From NCBI GenBank assembly GCA_030622395.1, contig JAUXGF010000105.1, forward strand, positions 1 through 8,174: 8,174 nucleotides of DNA, given 5' to 3'. Shown here piece by piece: positions 6,538-8,174 of the stretch (positions are counted from its first letter, which is position 1; each line of letters opens with the position of its first letter). Made by a program: the position numbers and the translations under genes. The DNA comes from Calditrichaceae bacterium. Lineage in GTDB: Bacteria; Calditrichota; Calditrichia; Calditrichales; Calditrichaceae. The notes under the pieces are model-generated. The model saw nothing but the letters and a program-made list of their open reading frames with translations. It did not search any database and had not been told where the DNA came from.

Positions 6538-8031
6538 ATGGAACGGAATATTCAAAACCGGATATCAGAAATACGGGAAATCCGTAAAGAGCAGTTTGAG
6601 GTATTATATCAAATCAGCAAAATGCTTAATTCGGCTGTATATAAAGACAGTCTGATAGAAGAGACACTGGATCTGGCGGTTAATGTAATCAAGGCTGAAC
6701 GCGGTTTATTTGTAAAATATGATCAAGAAAATAAAAGCTTTTCAATTATAGCGGCGCGTAATATAAATAAGGAAAGTATTGCCGATTTATCATCTTTTTC
6801 TTCCGGAATTCTGCAGCAGGTGATTTCGAAAAAGGAAGCCTGTTTATATCATGACGTACAGAGCGACCCCAACATTTCACAATTCGAAAGCGTTCAAATA
6901 CATCAAATCAAATCGGTCATCGGCGTGCCGATTTTTTATGAAGATAAAATATGGGGCGTTATTTTAGCGGACAGCCGGCAGGATCGTAAAGAATTTACAG
7001 AAGAAAATTTATTGTTTTTACAATTCTTATCCAACCTGGTATCGCTGGCGCTGGATAAGATTTTACATTTTGAACATCTGCAAGATGAAAATTTAATCCT
7101 GCGTAACCAACTTCAGGCTGTTCAGCCGATTCCCGATATGATCGGAAATAGTCCGGCGATGGGAAAGCTGGCATCCCTTATTCATAAAGTAGCGCAGACT
7201 GACGCCACTGTGCTTATCTTAGGCGAAAGCGGTACCGGAAAAGAACTTGCCGCCAGAGCTATCCATAAGCTAAGTCCCCGCAATGATCAAGCGTATTTAG
7301 CGCAATTTTGCGGATCAATTCCGGACACCTTGCTGGAAAGCGAATTGTTCGGTTATAAAAAAGGCGCATTTACCGGAGCCGCTAATGATAAAAAGGGGTT
7401 GTTTGAAGTGGCGGATAAGGGGGTCTTTTTTTTAGATGAGATCGCCGATATTTCCCTGTCGCTGCAAGCTAAACTGCTAAGGGTGATTCAAAATCAGGAG
7501 ATTATCCGTTTAGGCGACACAAAGGTCAAAAAGATAGACGTTCGATTGATTGCCGCTACTAACCAGGATTTAAAACAGCTTTCTAAAACGGGCAAATTCC
7601 GCGAAGATTTATTTTACCGCTTAAACGTTTTCCCGATTACCATCCCGCCTTTACGCCTGCGCAAGAGTGATATTGCACTGCTTGCCAAACATTTTTTAAA
7701 AAAATTCAGCGGACGCGGCATGTCTATCAATTCGGCTATTTTGAAAAAACTGGAAAGTTATCACTGGCCCGGCAATGTACGCCAGTTGGAAAATATCCTG
7801 CAGCGGGCGCTTATCCTTTGCGATTCGGATAAACTCGCGCCTGAGCATATCATTCTTGAAGAAGATGAAAAAACATTAGAGAATTTTGAGGGCACGTTAA
7901 AAGAATTTGAACGTTTTCTTTTGCTTAAACGATTGGAAAATTTTAACGATAATCGAACGCTTACCGCTCAATCGCTCGGCGTATCGGTGCGCTGGATTCA
8001 ACTGAAGCTAAAAGAGATGAATCAGGAATGA
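6538..8031 (+). CDS. sigma-54 activator: GAF, AAA+, Fis-type HTH
   Basis: A 497-residue bacterial enhancer-binding protein that would remodel sigma-54 RNA polymerase using ATP. A short N-terminal helix (1-32) leads to a GAF sensory domain (about 33-175, with SVIGVPIFYEDKIWGVI) and a linker helix (176-195). The AAA+ domain shows Walker A GESGTGKE 229-236, LLESELFG 265-272, an intact GAFTGA 276-281 (the sigma-54 contact loop), Walker B VFFLDE 296-301, AATN 339-342, FREDLFYR 354-361 with R355 and R361, and WPGNVRQ from W410 with sensor II R415. The C-terminal helix-turn-helix is about 472-494 (LGVSVRWIQLKLKE). There is no receiver domain, so control is probably by a small ligand or partner protein at GAF rather than phosphorylation. 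Odd point: F257-C258 stands where most homologues have N-C. ATG 6538 is one base after the lipoprotein stop and lacks its own ribosome site. Its targets are not visible; no good sigma-54 promoter lies in the window. Confidence 0.93.
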   Translation: MERNIQNRISEIREIRKEQFEVLYQISKMLNSAVYKDSLIEETLDLAVNVIKAERGLFVKYDQENKSFSIIAARNINKESIADLSSFSSGILQQVISKKEACLYHDVQSDPNISQFESVQIHQIKSVIGVPIFYEDKIWGVILADSRQDRKEFTEENLLFLQFLSNLVSLALDKILHFEHLQDENLILRNQLQAVQPIPDMIGNSPAMGKLASLIHKVAQTDATVLILGESGTGKELAARAIHKLSPRNDQAYLAQFCGSIPDTLLESELFGYKKGAFTGAANDKKGLFEVADKGVFFLDEIADISLSLQAKLLRVIQNQEIIRLGDTKVKKIDVRLIAATNQDLKQLSKTGKFREDLFYRLNVFPITIPPLRLRKSDIALLAKHFLKKFSGRGMSINSAILKKLESYHWPGNVRQLENILQRALILCDSDKLAPEHIILEEDEKTLENFEGTLKEFERFLLLKRLENFNDNRTLTAQSLGVSVRWIQLKLKEMNQE

Positions 8032-8081
8032 ACAGATTGGTGGTTTTGCAATGCGGGTCCTGTTTTCAGCGTTGGGACACC

Positions 8082-8174
8082 CTAATAATTTTTGAGAACA
8101 AGACGGTGTAATTCAGCCTGAGAATCATCCATTTTTAAAAGACTGGACTTCATCTGTCTTGAATCTGGTAGAAT
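8082..8174 (-). CDS. possible C-terminal end of a convergent gene (partial)
   Basis: Reading inward from the right edge on the minus strand, one frame stays open from base 8174 to a TAG at 8084-8082. It gives about 30 residues rich in K, L, S and D (ILPDSRQMKSSLLKMDDSQ...) and ending in LVLKNY. The other two minus-strand frames stop early. The composition is protein-like and the TAG lies 50 bases from the sigma-54 activator stop, a normal convergent spacing. It is too short to name and may be chance. Confidence 0.3.
   Translation of the reverse strand: MLPDSRQMKSSLLKMDDSQAELHRLVLKNY

Noticed and set aside
8051..8095. Short plus-strand open frame MRVLFSALGHPNNF after the activator gene
   Set aside because: Only 14 codons, no ribosome site and no conserved feature.

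Overview
The window is about 8.2 kb of AT-rich bacterial chromosome. It carries six complete genes, all on the plus strand, and possible fragments of two more at the edges. No rRNA, tRNA, CRISPR array, transposase or phage gene is visible. The likely source is the Fibrobacterota-Chlorobiota-Bacteroidota (FCB) superphylum. Reasons: a DUF4835/PorD-type protein (a family tied to the type IX secretion lineage), a lipoprotein with the HNPLDPKNP stretch after its lipid-modified cysteine, mostly weak or absent Shine-Dalgarno sequences, and short dispersed repeats of kinds common in such genomes. The GAF-type sigma-54 activator fits deep FCB lineages such as Calditrichota-like or candidate phyla better than classical Bacteroidota. 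This placement is inference.

Layout. Bases 1-136 hold a possible tail of an upstream gene and a compact cluster of inverted and tandem repeats. Next come lysA (diaminopimelate decarboxylase) and alr (alanine racemase), one base apart. They make L-lysine from meso-diaminopimelate and D-alanine for peptidoglycan. After a 156-base gap with a clear ribosome binding site comes a secreted DUF4835 (PorD-like) protein. A 371-base gap contains a 180-base element with 13-bp inverted ends. Then a more GC-rich gene for a YhiN/HI0933-type flavoprotein starts at TTG. A 397-base gap follows with at least two further repeat families, including an 87-base element with 11-bp perfect inverted ends.

The right part is a two-gene unit: an outer-envelope lipoprotein (carboxypeptidase-regulatory-like plus fibronectin-like beta domains) and, one base after its stop, a GAF-AAA+-Fis sigma-54 activator with all core ATPase motifs. 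The last 140 bases contain no clear gene. A minus-strand reading frame entering from the right edge may be the end of a convergent gene.

Functionally these are ordinary housekeeping genes beside a small envelope/regulatory operon. I see no clear undescribed multi-gene system. The points worth a second look are the lipoprotein-activator pair, the PorD-like gene outside its usual context, the repeat-flanked flavoprotein gene, and the repeat cluster in front of lysA.
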